From Streptomyces alfalfae (GTDB lineage Bacteria; Actinomycetota; Actinomycetes; Streptomycetales; Streptomycetaceae), in NCBI RefSeq assembly GCF_004127445.1, contig NZ_QEXM01000016.1, forward strand, positions 85,018 to 149,017: a stretch of 64,000 nt of DNA, read 5' to 3'. The notes below the pieces were generated by a model. The model did no database searches. It worked only from the letters and a program-made list of their open reading frames with translations, and had not been told where the DNA came from. A program made the position numbers and the translations under genes. Of the stretch, positions 37,901 through 48,651 are shown piece after piece. The first letter of the stretch is position 1, and each line of letters begins with the position of its first letter.

Positions 37901-39893
37901 GGCCGTCGTCGCCGAGGTAGTCGCCGTTGCCGCCCTGCGCCTTCGGCATGCGCAGACCGAAGTCGTAGATCCACGCGTGCGTGCGGTCCGCGCAGCGCAG
38001 TTCGTACGGGCGCTCGTCGGTGACCTCGACGCCCAGCCGCTGCAACACCGGCAGCACGGCGGAGAGGGACACCTGCCCGCCGGAGCGGTAGATCTTGAAG
38101 CGGCGCTCGCCGGGGGCCGCGCCCACCGGCTCGTACAGGGAGAGCGCGAAGTCCTTGCCGCCCTGGACGAGCTGCTCCAGGTGCTGGAGGTCGGCGACGG
38201 CGGCGCGCGGGGTGTGGTCGGCCTTGTAGCCCTCGGGGAAGGCGTGCCCGTACCGGCGGATCAGCTCGGCGGCGCGCTCCTCGCCGCACTCGGCGGTCAG
38301 CGCCTCGGCGAAGCCGTCGGCCCAGGAGCGGGCGGCGTCCACGAGCCGGCCCTCGATGCGCTCGATGTCGGCGTCGGACAGGTCGGGGACCTCGGCGCCC
38401 TTGGGCACCCTGACCACGAAGTGGATGCGGGAGAGGATCGACTCCGTGTTCCAGGCGGTGAAGTCGACGCTGGCGCCGTTCAGCTCCTCCTTGAGGATGT
38501 CGATGATCCGCAGCCGGACGCCGGTGGTGTAGCGGTCGCGCGGGAGGTAGACGAGGGCGGAGTAGTAGCGCCCGTACTCGTCCTTGCGCAGGTACAGCCG
38601 GAGCCGGCGGCGCTCCTGGAGGTACAGGACGCTCGTCACGATGGCGCGCAGCTCGTCGGCCGGCGTCTGGAACAGCTCGTCGCGCGGGTAGGTCTCCAGG
38701 ATCTGGAGCAGGTCGCGCCCGTCGTGGCTGTTGGCCGAGAACCCGGCGCCCTTGAGGACTTCCTGGACCTTGCGGCGGATGACGGGCACACGCCGTACGG
38801 ACTCGGTGTACGCGGCGGACGAGAAGAGCCCGAGGAAGCGCCGCTCACCCACCACGTTGCCCTCGGCGTCGAACTTCTTCACGCCGACGTAGTCGAGGTA
38901 GCTGGGGCGGTGGACCGTGGCCCGGCTGTTGGCCTTGGTCAGCACCAGGAGCCGGTGCTCGCGGGCCTTCGCGCGCGCGTCGGCGGGCAGCCGGTTGAAG
39001 GACGGGCTCACCGGGTGGTGGTCGTCGCTGTCGTGCTGCGGGTCGGCGCGCAGGATGCCGAGACCGGTGCCGGGGACGGCGGCGAGGGAGTCGTCCTCCG
39101 TGAGGTCGTACTCGCGGAAGCCCAGGAACGTGAAGTGGTTGTCGGCGAGCCAGCGCAGCAGCTCGCGGGCCTCCTCGACCTCCTGGTCGGGCAGGTCGCC
39201 CGCGGTCGGCTCGGCGGGCAGCTCGTCGGCGATGCGCAGCGCGGCGTCGCGCATCTTCTCCCAGTCCTCGACCGTCTCGCGCACGTCGGAGAGGATGCGC
39301 AGCAGATCGGCGGTGATCTGCTTCAGGTCGGCGCGGTCGGTCTCGCGGTCCATCTCGACGTGGATCCACGACTCGACGAGCGCGTCGTGCGGCCGCTCGC
39401 CGCCCAGGTCGCCGGTCAGGACCTCGAGGAGCTTGCCGGTGACGTCACGGCGTACGACCACCTGGGGGTGGATCACGACGTGGATGCCGCGCCCCTGGCG
39501 GGAGAGCTCGTTGGTGACGGAGTCGACGAGGAAGGGCATGTCGTCGGTGACCACCTCGACGACGGAGTGGCTGCAGGTCCAGCCGTTCTCCTCGACCGTC
39601 GGGGTGTGGACCCGCACATTGGCCGTCCCCTGGGGGCGGCTCTCCGCGAGGCGGTAGTGCGAGAACGCGGCCCCGAAGACGTCGACCGGGTCGCGGTCGG
39701 CCAGGTCCTCCGGAGCGGTGTGCAGGTAGTAGCGCTGGAGGAACGCGAGAGCCGTGTCCTGGTCCGGCGTGGCCCCGCTCGTCGTCCCGGTCGGTGCACC
39801 GCTCGGAAGGCGCCCCCCGACCGGGCTGTTCTCAGCTACCCGGGCGGCCCGCGCGAGCAGCTCGGTCTTGGCTTCGTCCAGCTTGGTCTGCAT
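34947..39893 (-). CDS. gdh: NAD-specific glutamate dehydrogenase, large (180-kDa) class
   Basis: 1648 residues, the length of the Streptomyces clavuligerus-type enzyme. It interconverts glutamate with 2-oxoglutarate and ammonium using NAD, mainly for glutamate breakdown. A long N-terminal regulatory part (about 1-750) contains ACT-like segments. The catalytic core follows with KVARGGLRWSDRREDFRTE (about 825-845) and VPVGAKGGFVAKQLP (substrate-binding Lys), and the NAD domain with VGVGDMSGDVFGNGMLLS (about 1017). The C-terminal helical domain reaches the end. ATG 39893 is the first good start. It is monocistronic, ending at a strong hairpin. A GTGACGTA pair upstream may be a regulatory site. 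Confidence 0.95.
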   Translation of the reverse strand: MQTKLDEAKTELLARAARVAENSPVGGRLPSGAPTGTTSGATPDQDTALAFLQRYYLHTAPEDLADRDPVDVFGAAFSHYRLAESRPQGTANVRVHTPTVEENGWTCSHSVVEVVTDDMPFLVDSVTNELSRQGRGIHVVIHPQVVVRRDVTGKLLEVLTGDLGGERPHDALVESWIHVEMDRETDRADLKQITADLLRILSDVRETVEDWEKMRDAALRIADELPAEPTAGDLPDQEVEEARELLRWLADNHFTFLGFREYDLTEDDSLAAVPGTGLGILRADPQHDSDDHHPVSPSFNRLPADARAKAREHRLLVLTKANSRATVHRPSYLDYVGVKKFDAEGNVVGERRFLGLFSSAAYTESVRRVPVIRRKVQEVLKGAGFSANSHDGRDLLQILETYPRDELFQTPADELRAIVTSVLYLQERRRLRLYLRKDEYGRYYSALVYLPRDRYTTGVRLRIIDILKEELNGASVDFTAWNTESILSRIHFVVRVPKGAEVPDLSDADIERIEGRLVDAARSWADGFAEALTAECGEERAAELIRRYGHAFPEGYKADHTPRAAVADLQHLEQLVQGGKDFALSLYEPVGAAPGERRFKIYRSGGQVSLSAVLPVLQRLGVEVTDERPYELRCADRTHAWIYDFGLRMPKAQGGNGDYLGDDGRDRFQEAFAAAWTGEAEVDGFNSLVLRAGLGWRQAMVLRAYAKYLRQAGSTFSQDYMEDTLRNNVHTTRLLVSLFEARMSPERQRAGTELTDGLLEELDGALDQVASLDEDRILRSFLTVIKATLRTNFFQKTESGEPHSYVSMKFDPQAIPDLPAPRPAYEIWVYSPRVEGVHLRFGKVARGGLRWSDRREDFRTEILGLVKAQMVKNTVIVPVGAKGGFVAKQLPDPSVDRDAWLAEGVACYKTFISALLDITDNLVAGEVVPPADVVRHDEDDTYLVVAADKGTATFSDIANQVAESYDFWLGDAFASGGSAGYDHKGMGITARGAWESVKRHFRELGTDTQSEDFTVVGVGDMSGDVFGNGMLLSEHIRLVAAFDHRHIFIDPQPDAATSYAERRRLFELPRSSWADYDKELLSAGGGVFPRSAKAIQLNGHIRKALGIEGNTAKMTPADLMKAILQAPVDLLWNGGIGTYVKATAETNADVGDKANDAIRVNGADLRVKVVGEGGNLGLTQLGRIEFGRDGGRVNTDAIDNSAGVDTSDHEVNIKILLNSVVANGDMTVKQRNKLLAEMTDEVGHLVLRNNYAQNTALANAVAQSPSLLHAHQRFMRRLGKQGHLDRSLEFLPNDRQIRELLNSGRGLSQPELAVLLAYTKITAADELIQTTLPDDAYLQRLLHAYFPKALHERFPEQVDGHALRREIVTTVLVNDTVNTGGSTFLHRLREETGASLEEIVRAQLAAREIFGLSKVWDAVEALDNVVAADVQTRIRLHSRRLVERGARWLLNNRPQPLQLAETIDFFGEGVARVWDELPRLLRGSDAEWYQGIRDELTGAGVPEDLAQRVAGFSSAFPALDIVAVADRTGKEPMAVAEVYYDLADRLRITQLMDRIIELPRADRWQSMARASIREDLYAAHAALTADVLAAGNGESTPEERFKAWEEKNAPILSRARTTLEEIQSSDSFDLANLSVAMRTMRTLLRTHS

Positions 39894-40372
39894 TGTCCTC
39901 TGACTCCTGTCGCGCGCCGTTGCGTGACGTAGAAGGAAGTGATGTGACGTAACGCCGCGACGCGGGTTCTCCGGCCGGGATCGACGTTATGCCGCGGTGA
40001 AAGAAGTGCGGACGGCTTTCCGCCATTCTCAGCGGTTCCACTGACGGATGGCTGGGTCGGCTCGGTCGGCCGTACCGCGAAGAAGCGTCAGCGAGGCCCC
40101 GGGCGCGGATGTCCTCCGTGTGTCCCGGGCGCAGGGCGGGGGCGTCCATGCCCCCGCGGGATATCGCGCTGATCACGGGTCAAGGCTATCGCTCCGCACC
40201 GGGCCGCCGTCATGAGCCGTATGTGTACAAAACCAGGGCCCGAACATGGACAGTCTGCACAGTCCCGCCGGCACGTGCCCCGAGGCCGGCCCCCTTGGCA
40301 AACCGGACGCCGGCGTGCACGTTGAGCAGGACGGCAAACGGACGTGTGCGAGGACTCGGAAGGCGAGCGCCG
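39894..40372. other. Divergent intergenic region between gdh and the DJ-1-like gene
   Basis: No gene is seen. The left part holds the gdh promoter region with two GTGACGTA repeats. The right part (about 40190-40260) has an AT-richer patch with GTATGTGTACAAAACC. A GGAAGG ribosome binding site for the DJ-1-like gene is at about 40358-40363. Confidence 0.5.
39924..39951 (-). promoter_or_regulatory. Direct repeats GTGACGTA upstream of gdh, 20 bp apart
   Basis: Identical octamers at 39924-39931 and 39944-39951 begin exactly 20 bases apart, two helical turns, and lie 31-58 bases before the gdh start codon. The flanks also form an imperfect inverted repeat (GCGTGACGTA and, on the other strand, GCGTTACGTC). 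A dimeric regulator could bind one face of the helix. Confidence 0.45.
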
Positions 40373-40939
40373 ATGGCAGCCAAGATCCTGATCGTGACCG
40401 GTGACGCGGCGGAGTCACTGGAGGTCCTGTACCCCTACCAGCGGCTGCGCGAGGAGGGCTACGACGTCCACATCGCCGCCCCGACCCGCAAGACCCTCCG
40501 CTTCGTGGTCCACGACTTCGAACCGGGCTTCGACACGTACACCGAGAAGCCCGGCTACACCTGGCCCGCCGACCTCGCCTTCTCCGAGGTCGATCCCGGT
40601 CAGTACGTCGCCCTGGTGATCCCGGGCGGCCGGGCCCCGGAGTACCTGCGCAACGACCCGGAGCTGCGCAAGATCCTGAAGTCCTTCTTCGACGCGGACA
40701 AGCCGGTGGCCCAGATCTGCCACGGCCCGCTCCTGACGGCGGCCATCGGCAGCCTCGGCGGGCGCAGGGTCACGGCGTACCCGGCCCTGGAGCCGGACAT
40801 GCAGGCGGCCGGGGCGACCTTCCAGGACGCGGAGGCGGTGGTGGACGGCACCCTGGTCTCCTCCCGCGCCTGGCCGGACCACTCGGGCTGGATGAGGGAG
40901 TTCCTCACGGTGCTCCGGGCGAAGGCGCCGGTGACATAG
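40373..40939 (+). CDS. DJ-1/PfpI-family protein (glyoxalase III/protease-like)
   Basis: 188 residues, single domain. The nucleophile elbow AQICHGPLL places Cys116 next to His117, the family catalytic pair, and the acidic partner is near Glu16. The IPGGRAPEYLRNDPELRKI segment is typical of the PfpI subgroup. Members hydrolyse peptides, deglycate or convert glyoxals, or act as stress chaperones; which applies here cannot be told. ATG 40373 follows GGAAGG by nine bases. The gene ends one base from the convergent HAD gene. Confidence 0.9.
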   Translation: MAAKILIVTGDAAESLEVLYPYQRLREEGYDVHIAAPTRKTLRFVVHDFEPGFDTYTEKPGYTWPADLAFSEVDPGQYVALVIPGGRAPEYLRNDPELRKILKSFFDADKPVAQICHGPLLTAAIGSLGGRRVTAYPALEPDMQAAGATFQDAEAVVDGTLVSSRAWPDHSGWMREFLTVLRAKAPVT

Positions 40940-40940
40940 C

Positions 40941-41609
40941 TCAGGCGGCCAGGCGCTCCGCCTCGGCCACGGCCTCCGCCAGGCTGTCGACGACGGGCAC
41001 CCCGGCGGTCTCCAGGCTGCCCCGGCTGTGCGAGCCGCCGGTGTAGAGCACGGCCCGCGCCCCGACGTGCGCCGCGGCGACCGCGTCGTCCACGGCGTCA
41101 CCGATCACGACGACCCGCTCGGCCGCCGCGACGACCCCTTCGAGCGCGGCGAGGTGCCGCGCCATGCGCTCGGCCTTGCCGGCGTGGGAGCTGTCGGTGC
41201 GCCCGTCGATCCGTACGAAGTGCTCCTGGATGCCGTGCCTGCGCACGATCGGCACCAGGTGCTCGTGCGGGGCCAGCGACAGCAACGACTGCGTACGCCC
41301 ACCGGCCCGCCGCTCGGCCAGCAGCTGAGCGGCCCCCTCGGCGAGCCCGCAGGTCTCGGCGCGGGCCCAGTAGTGCTTGTGGAAGACGGCGTCCATGAGC
41401 TGCCACTCGCTGTCACTCGGCAGCCGCCCCATGAGCCGCTCGTAGAACCGCGGCACCGGCACGCAGTACAGCTCGCGATACCGCTCCAGCGTGATCGGCT
41501 GGAGGCCGAGCTCGGCGAAGGACGCGTTCGTGGCCTCGATCACCGCATGGATGTCATGCAGCAGAGTCCCGTTCCAGTCCCAGACGATGTGCGCCCCAAC
41601 TTTCCCCAT
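40941..41609 (-). CDS. HAD-family phosphatase (phosphoglycolate phosphatase-like)
   Basis: 222 residues. Motif I is VWDWNGTLLHD: the nucleophile Asp11 is present, but the second acidic residue of DxD is Asn13, a variant found in a recognised HAD subgroup. Motif II Ser lies in LLSLAPHE, motif III is Lys in HAGKAERM, and motif IV is VVIGDAVDDAVAA. The cap is the small helical C1 type. It is probably a phosphatase for a small metabolite; the substrate is not predictable. ATG 41609. Confidence 0.88.
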   Translation of the reverse strand: MGKVGAHIVWDWNGTLLHDIHAVIEATNASFAELGLQPITLERYRELYCVPVPRFYERLMGRLPSDSEWQLMDAVFHKHYWARAETCGLAEGAAQLLAERRAGGRTQSLLSLAPHEHLVPIVRRHGIQEHFVRIDGRTDSSHAGKAERMARHLAALEGVVAAAERVVVIGDAVDDAVAAAHVGARAVLYTGGSHSRGSLETAGVPVVDSLAEAVAEAERLAA

Positions 41610-42067
41610 CCCCCAAACCTACCCATCCCCCCACCCCCCGAGACCCCCGGACCCGGCTCCGCTCCCCGCGGACGCGGGCCCGCTCGGACCCCGAGGACGC
41701 ACGAGGGCGCGAGGTGACGTGGAGGTATGCGCGAGCGCAGCAGAGGGCTTCCGCCGGGCCCCGCTGTCCCGGTGAGGCGCCGGCGCCGGGATGGCGAGCT
41801 GCTCATACCGCCGCGGCGGCGCCCCACAAGCACGGGACGCCTCCGTACGACGGCCGGACAACGCCCCACGGCCGAAGACCGGCACCCACGAGCGCCCCAC
41901 CCCAGGCCCGCTCCCCGAAGGGCAAGGCCCAGAGGCGAGGCCAGCAGCCAGACCGAGAGGTCGGGCCCTGGGGTCGGACCCCAGGGGCCAGGCCCAGCAG
42001 AGGTCAGGCCCTGAGATCAGGCCCAGCAGAGGTCAGCTACAGAGGTCGGGCCAAGGGGCCAGGCCGC
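41610..42067. other. Intergenic region with short repeats
   Basis: No gene is seen. It begins with a C-rich tract (41619-41660). From about 41940 it contains repeated GGTCGGGCC/CAGGCCC words, including two copies of AGGCCCAGCAGAGGTCAG (about 41990 and 42018). Open frames here are low-complexity and unlike proteins. Confidence 0.5.
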
Positions 42068-42571
42068 TCAGAGAAGCCCGGGGATCTCCTGCGTGGCGAA
42101 CCAGAGCAGCTCATGCCCCTCCGCCCCGTCCACGAGGAACCCCGCGTCGGCGTCCCCGAGATCCGCAGCCCCCAACGCCGCAGCGGCGGCGGCGACGTCC
42201 CCCTCCGCCTCGACGGAGTCGACATGCACGGCCGCGGCCTTGGCCAACGGCAGCGCGGAAGCGAGCCGCACCTCCCCCAGCGCCCCCTCGTCGAGCCCCC
42301 GGTCGGGGTCGGCGACGGCCGCCCCGTCCGGCACGTCCGCCGCGAGGACGACCCGCCGCCGCGCCGCCCCGGGGTCCCCCGCGACCAGCCGCAGCGAGGC
42401 AAGCGCCGCCCGGTTCAGAGCCGCGTACTCCAGCTCCTCGATGTCGTCGGAGACGTACCACTCCCGCAGCGCGGGCGTCACCGCGTAGGCCACCAGCGGT
42501 CCCGGCCCCAGCTCGCCCGCCTTGTGCGCCTCGGCGAGCCGGGGAAGGGTCAGGGGAACGTAGACACGCAT
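42068..42571 (-). CDS. DUF6912-type conserved protein
   Basis: 167 residues with the recognisable start MRVYVPLTLPRLAEAH and the middle VTPALREWYVSDDIEELEYAALNRAA. It is an actinobacterial family without assigned function, cytoplasmic, Ala-rich and acidic. ATG 42571 gives the family start; a GTG ten codons upstream is also open. It is a neighbour of the Rv3235-like/secA pair, as in other Streptomyces. Confidence 0.78.
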   Translation of the reverse strand: MRVYVPLTLPRLAEAHKAGELGPGPLVAYAVTPALREWYVSDDIEELEYAALNRAALASLRLVAGDPGAARRRVVLAADVPDGAAVADPDRGLDEGALGEVRLASALPLAKAAAVHVDSVEAEGDVAAAAAALGAADLGDADAGFLVDGAEGHELLWFATQEIPGLL

Positions 42572-42893
42572 GGAGAGACCGCTTTCGCTCAACGTCCGCA
42601 CCAGGGCGGACTCGGGCCCGCGCGGGCGGGCCCGTAGCCGTGGAAAGGATCCCCAGGATACGTCCGGGAGTCCCCCATCGAGCTCCCCCCGCCCCTCGCG
42701 CGGCCGTCACCCCGGCGCCGCCGATTCACCCGGTGCCCCCCAGCGGCCACCGGGTCTCCGCCGCCCGCGTTCCCCCGGATAAGTGAATCCGGGCCCGCCG
42801 CTCGGGCCCCCGGCCGAGCCTTGCGCCCCGCCCCGCCGCCCCCGTACAAGAACGGCTACACGAAGTTACCGCCCGGTACGAAGGAGGCACCCC
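42572..42893. other. Divergent intergenic region, no gene seen
   Basis: This is the promoter region for two divergent genes. A GC palindrome (CGGGCCCGC and its partner, about 42616-42637) and Pro/Arg-coding low-complexity sequence are all that stand out. AAGGAGG (42881-42887) is the ribosome binding site of the right-hand gene. Confidence 0.45.
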
Positions 42894-43394
42894 GTGCGCA
42901 AGGTGATGACGAGGCGCCCGGCGGCGACCCGCCCGCCCGCAGGCCGGCCCCCGACCCGCAGGGACACCCGCACGAGCCGCGTCCCGGCCCGTCCACCGGC
43001 GCCGGGCCGCCCGCAGGGCCTCGTCCCCGCCCAGCCGCCCCCGCACCCCACCGAGCTCTTCACCGAACGCCTGGTCCTCGTTCTCAGCGGCCAGCGTCCC
43101 GTCCACTGGCTGGCCAGGCACATCGCCGGCGCCGCCTACGACGACCTGGCCCGCCTCGCCGAGCTGAGCCCCCTCTGCGCGGACGGCCGCCGCCCCGCCG
43201 TCCACCGCATCGGCCACTACCAGCCCCACCCGGACGCCTACGAGGTCTTCGTCCGCGTCGCGACGGGCCCGAGGCTCCGCGCGCTGGCGTTCCGCCTCGC
43301 CCTGGGCGCGGACCGGAAGTGGCGCTGCACGGCGGTGGAAGTGGCTCTGGAGGGCGGCAGAGGCAGCGGGACCGGCGAGGGAACCGGAAGCTGA
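42894..43394 (+). CDS. Rv3235-family protein
   Basis: 166 residues. An Arg/Pro-rich, probably disordered N-terminus (about 1-50) precedes the conserved domain (about 52-150) with LVLVLSGQRPVHWLARHI, YDDLARLAEL and FVRVATGPRLRALAFRLALGADRKWRC. The family is named after Mycobacterium tuberculosis Rv3235 and is found next to secA in actinobacteria; its function is unknown, and a link to Sec secretion is only inferred from position. GTG 42894 is fixed by AAGGAGG six bases upstream. It is convergent with secA. Confidence 0.85.
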   Translation: MRKVMTRRPAATRPPAGRPPTRRDTRTSRVPARPPAPGRPQGLVPAQPPPHPTELFTERLVLVLSGQRPVHWLARHIAGAAYDDLARLAELSPLCADGRRPAVHRIGHYQPHPDAYEVFVRVATGPRLRALAFRLALGADRKWRCTAVEVALEGGRGSGTGEGTGS

Positions 43395-43420
43395 GGGACC
43401 GGCCCCAGGAACCGAGGCGA

Positions 43421-43500
43421 GGCTCCGGGAGACGAGCACCGGGCTCCGGCAGGCGAGGGCCGGGCTCCGGGAAGCGCGGGCCGGGCTCCGGGAGGAGTCC
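43421..43500. repeat. 21-bp tandem repeats (GGGCTCCGG type)
   Basis: Three to four units of about 21 bp start at about 43421, 43441, 43462 and 43483, each beginning GGGCTCCGG. They lie between the Rv3235-like gene stop and the shared terminator and are non-coding. Confidence 0.75.
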
Positions 43501-43515
43501 TGCGGCGGGCACGCG

Positions 43516-43549
43516 AGAGGGGCCGGAAGTGAGAACTCCCGGCCCCTCT
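43516..43549. terminator. Hairpin between convergent Rv3235-like gene and secA
   Basis: AGAGGGGCCGG (43516-43526) pairs perfectly with CCGGCCCCTCT (43539-43549) around a 12-base loop, 22 bases past the secA stop. It can serve both transcripts. Confidence 0.75.
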
Positions 43550-43571
43550 GGAAAAACTTCGGGCTGCGACG

Positions 43572-46406
<2,835 letters not shown>

Positions 46407-46725
46407 GGGGGTTGGTCTCCTTGCCGGTCGGGCCTGGCATGGTCGGGTTTTACTCGTCGGGCAACGGCCATCGTATGCGAGGACCCGGCTGCGCCGGGAG
46501 GTCTGCCCTCAAGGTCAACGGACGAGGAGGGCGGAAGGTGCCGGGTCGGTTCCACGAGTACCTCGGGCGGGGTGGACGCGACGGCCCGGCGGCGGCTCCC
46601 GCGACAGCCCGGCGGCGGCTCCCGCGACGGCCCGGCGGCGGGCATCCCGACGGCTCGACGGCGGGGGATCGCGGTGCCCCGCAAAAGGGCTGGCCCCCGG
46701 GACAGCGCCCCCTCATCATCGCTTG
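46407..46725. other. Divergent intergenic region between secA and GNAT gene
   Basis: No gene is seen. It contains the secA leader (AAGGAG on the minus strand near 46420) and three to four tandem repeats at 46578-46670. No clear promoter hexamers. Confidence 0.5.
46578..46648. repeat. 23-bp tandem repeats
   Basis: GCGACGGCCCGGCGGCGGCTCCC repeats at 46578 and 46601 (one substitution) and as a 25-bp variant at 46624-46648, with a further partial unit after it. Non-coding. Confidence 0.8.
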
Positions 46726-47298
46726 ATGGAGCCCGTCACACTCACCACCGAACGCCTGTGCCTGCGCGTCTTCACGCCCGCCGACATCGACGAGGTCTTC
46801 GAGGCGTGCCAGGACCCGGACATCCAGCGCTGGACCACGATTCCCTCGCCGTACGCGCGCGTGGACGCCGAGAACTTCGTGCGCGCCATGGTCCCCGCCG
46901 GGTGGCGGGACGACTCGGAGTACACCTTCTCCGTGCGGCCCCGCGAGGGCGGCCCGCTGATCGCCGCCGCGAGCCTGCACCACCCGCACTCGGGCACCTG
47001 GGAGGTCGGCTACTGGACGGCGAAGGAGCACCGCGGCCGGGGCCACATGACCGAGACGGTGCTCGGCCTCGCCCGCTGGGCCTTCACGGACCTGGGCTGC
47101 CGGCGCCTGGAGTGGCGTGCGGAGGTGGGCAACACCGGCTCCCGCGCGGTCGCCGAGAAGGCCGGTTTCACCGTCGAGGGCGTGCTCCGCGCGGGCCTGC
47201 TCAACAAGGGCACGCTCCGTGACGTCTGGATCGGCGCCCTGCTCCCCTCCGACCTCGGCCTGCCTTCACCGCTCCCGTACCTGCCCGCGCGGTCCTGA
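46726..47298 (+). CDS. GNAT acetyltransferase, RimJ/RimL type
   Basis: 190 residues. TLTTERLCLRVFTPADIDEVF opens the fold, the acetyl-CoA loop is in YWTAKEHRGRGHMTETV (about 104-120), and the end motif EVGNTGSRAVAEKAGFTVEGVLR is typical of the RimJ/RimL/ribosomal-protein N-acetyltransferase group (Acetyltransf_3). Substrate may be a protein N-terminus or a small amine. ATG 46726 is chosen for the family start; an upstream ribosome binding site is weak. Confidence 0.88.
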   Translation: MEPVTLTTERLCLRVFTPADIDEVFEACQDPDIQRWTTIPSPYARVDAENFVRAMVPAGWRDDSEYTFSVRPREGGPLIAAASLHHPHSGTWEVGYWTAKEHRGRGHMTETVLGLARWAFTDLGCRRLEWRAEVGNTGSRAVAEKAGFTVEGVLRAGLLNKGTLRDVWIGALLPSDLGLPSPLPYLPARS

Positions 47299-47347
47299 CG
47301 CCGCCGTCTTCGGCGCCGGGAGCTTTCACCCTTGATTCCGGGCCCGG

Positions 47348-47370
47348 TTGTCAGTGCCGCCGCCTATCGT
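47348..47370 (+). promoter_or_regulatory. PafBC/RecA-NDp-type DNA-damage promoter
   Basis: TTGTCAGTG (47348-47356), exactly eight bases, then TATCGT (47365-47370) fits the published consensus TTGTCRGTG-N8-TANNNT for LexA-independent, PafBC-dependent damage promoters of actinobacteria at every defined position. The ATG of the DNA glycosylase gene is eight bases after the -10 box, where the transcript should start. Confidence 0.85.
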
Positions 47371-47377
47371 TTCGACC

Positions 47378-48556
47378 ATGACGAGCCTGCCGCGCCCCGC
47401 CATCGAACTCTCCGCCGACGAGGCCCGCCGCATCGCCCTGCGCGCCCAGGGATTCCTCGGCGCCCCGGACCGCAGGGCCGGTGTGCGGGGCGTGCTGCGG
47501 CATCTCGGCGCGGTCCAGCTCGACACGATCTCGGTCCTCGCCCGCTCCCACGAGCTCATTCCGTACGCGCGGCTCGGCGCGGTCGGCCGCGACACCGTCG
47601 AGGCGGCGTACTGGACGGCGCGCACCCCGGCCGGCCCCGGCGCCTTCGAGTACTGGTCGCACGCCGCGTGCATCCTGCCCATCGAGGAGTGGCCGCACTT
47701 CGCGTTCCGCCGCCGCGCCTACCGCTCCCGCCCGCAATGGCACCACGACCTGCCCGACGGGGCGTACGGCCAGGTCATCAAGCAGCTGCGGGCCGAAGGC
47801 CCGCTCACCGCCACGGAGTTGGGCGGCGCGAAGAACAAGGGCGAGTGGTGGGACTGGTCCGAGTCGAAGATCGCCGTGGAGCGCGCGCTGATGTACGGCG
47901 AGGTGGTGTGCACCGAGCGCCGCTCCTGGAAGCGGGTGTACGACCTGGCGGAGCGCGCGATCCCCGAGGCGCTGCTGCACGACGACCTGAGCGACGTGGA
48001 GTGCCTGCGCCGCCTGGTGCGCCTGGCCGGTGAGTCGCTGGGCGTGGGCACGCGCGCGGACATCGCCGACTACCACCGCCTCAAGGGCGAGCAGTTCGAC
48101 CTGGTGGTCGCGGACTCGGGTCTGGTGCCGGTGACGGTCCAGGGCTGGGACAAGCCCGCGTGGGCCGATCCGAAGGCGCTGGAGACGACGCCGCGCGGCC
48201 GGCACCGCACGACGCTGCTCTCGCCCTTCGACTCCCTGGTCTGGGAGCGGGCGCGCACGGAGCGGATCTTCGGTTTCACGCACCGCCTGGAGGCGTACGT
48301 GCCCAAGCCGAAGCGGATACACGGCTATTTCGCGATGCCGCTGCTCGCGGGCGGCCGGCTCCTCGGCCGGGTCGACCCGGCGCGCGAGGGAAGCACGCTG
48401 GTGGCCAAGCAGGTCTCGCTCGACACCCCGAAGGCGGTCGAGCCGATGGCCCAGGCTCTCCTGGAGGCGGCTTCATGGGTCGGCTGCGATTCCGTACGGG
48501 TGGAGCGGGTGAACCGCCCCGACCTTGCGGCCGGCCTGGTGCGGGCCCTCGGCTGA
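47378..48556 (+). CDS. DNA glycosylase of the YcaQ/AlkX-AlkZ family (winged-helix, HTH_42)
   Basis: 392 residues made of winged-helix modules. The catalytic Q-phi-D motif is present as Gln47-Leu-Asp49 in GAVQLDTISVLARSHEL, the form seen in Escherichia coli YcaQ/AlkX rather than the QxQ of Streptomyces sahachiroi AlkZ. Further family blocks are FEYWSHAACILP, WWDWSESKIAVE, DYHRLKG and LLSPFDSLVWERARTERIF. These enzymes excise alkylated bases and unhook interstrand crosslinks. ATG 47378 coincides with the expected transcription start of the damage promoter just upstream, so the mRNA is probably leaderless. The promoter strongly supports a DNA-repair role. Confidence 0.9.
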   Translation: MTSLPRPAIELSADEARRIALRAQGFLGAPDRRAGVRGVLRHLGAVQLDTISVLARSHELIPYARLGAVGRDTVEAAYWTARTPAGPGAFEYWSHAACILPIEEWPHFAFRRRAYRSRPQWHHDLPDGAYGQVIKQLRAEGPLTATELGGAKNKGEWWDWSESKIAVERALMYGEVVCTERRSWKRVYDLAERAIPEALLHDDLSDVECLRRLVRLAGESLGVGTRADIADYHRLKGEQFDLVVADSGLVPVTVQGWDKPAWADPKALETTPRGRHRTTLLSPFDSLVWERARTERIFGFTHRLEAYVPKPKRIHGYFAMPLLAGGRLLGRVDPAREGSTLVAKQVSLDTPKAVEPMAQALLEAASWVGCDSVRVERVNRPDLAAGLVRALG

Positions 48557-48651
48557 CGACTCTCTGCTGCCTCGGCTGACGACCCCCTACTGACGGTCCG
48601 CGGCCGGCGATCGGAGGTCGGCGGTCCGCGGCCGGTCCGGGCGGCCGGGCC

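Noticed and set aside
34953..39932. A 1659-codon open frame on the plus strand opposite gdh
   Set aside because: It is the antisense of a fully recognisable NAD-glutamate dehydrogenase. Its product is Val/Arg/Asp-rich without domains, a normal effect of high GC at third positions.
39924..39953. GlnR-type box upstream of gdh (GTGAC, GGAAG, GTGAC)
   Set aside because: The spacing is 6 then 4 bases instead of 6 and 6, and the GAAAC element is poor; kept only as a direct repeat.
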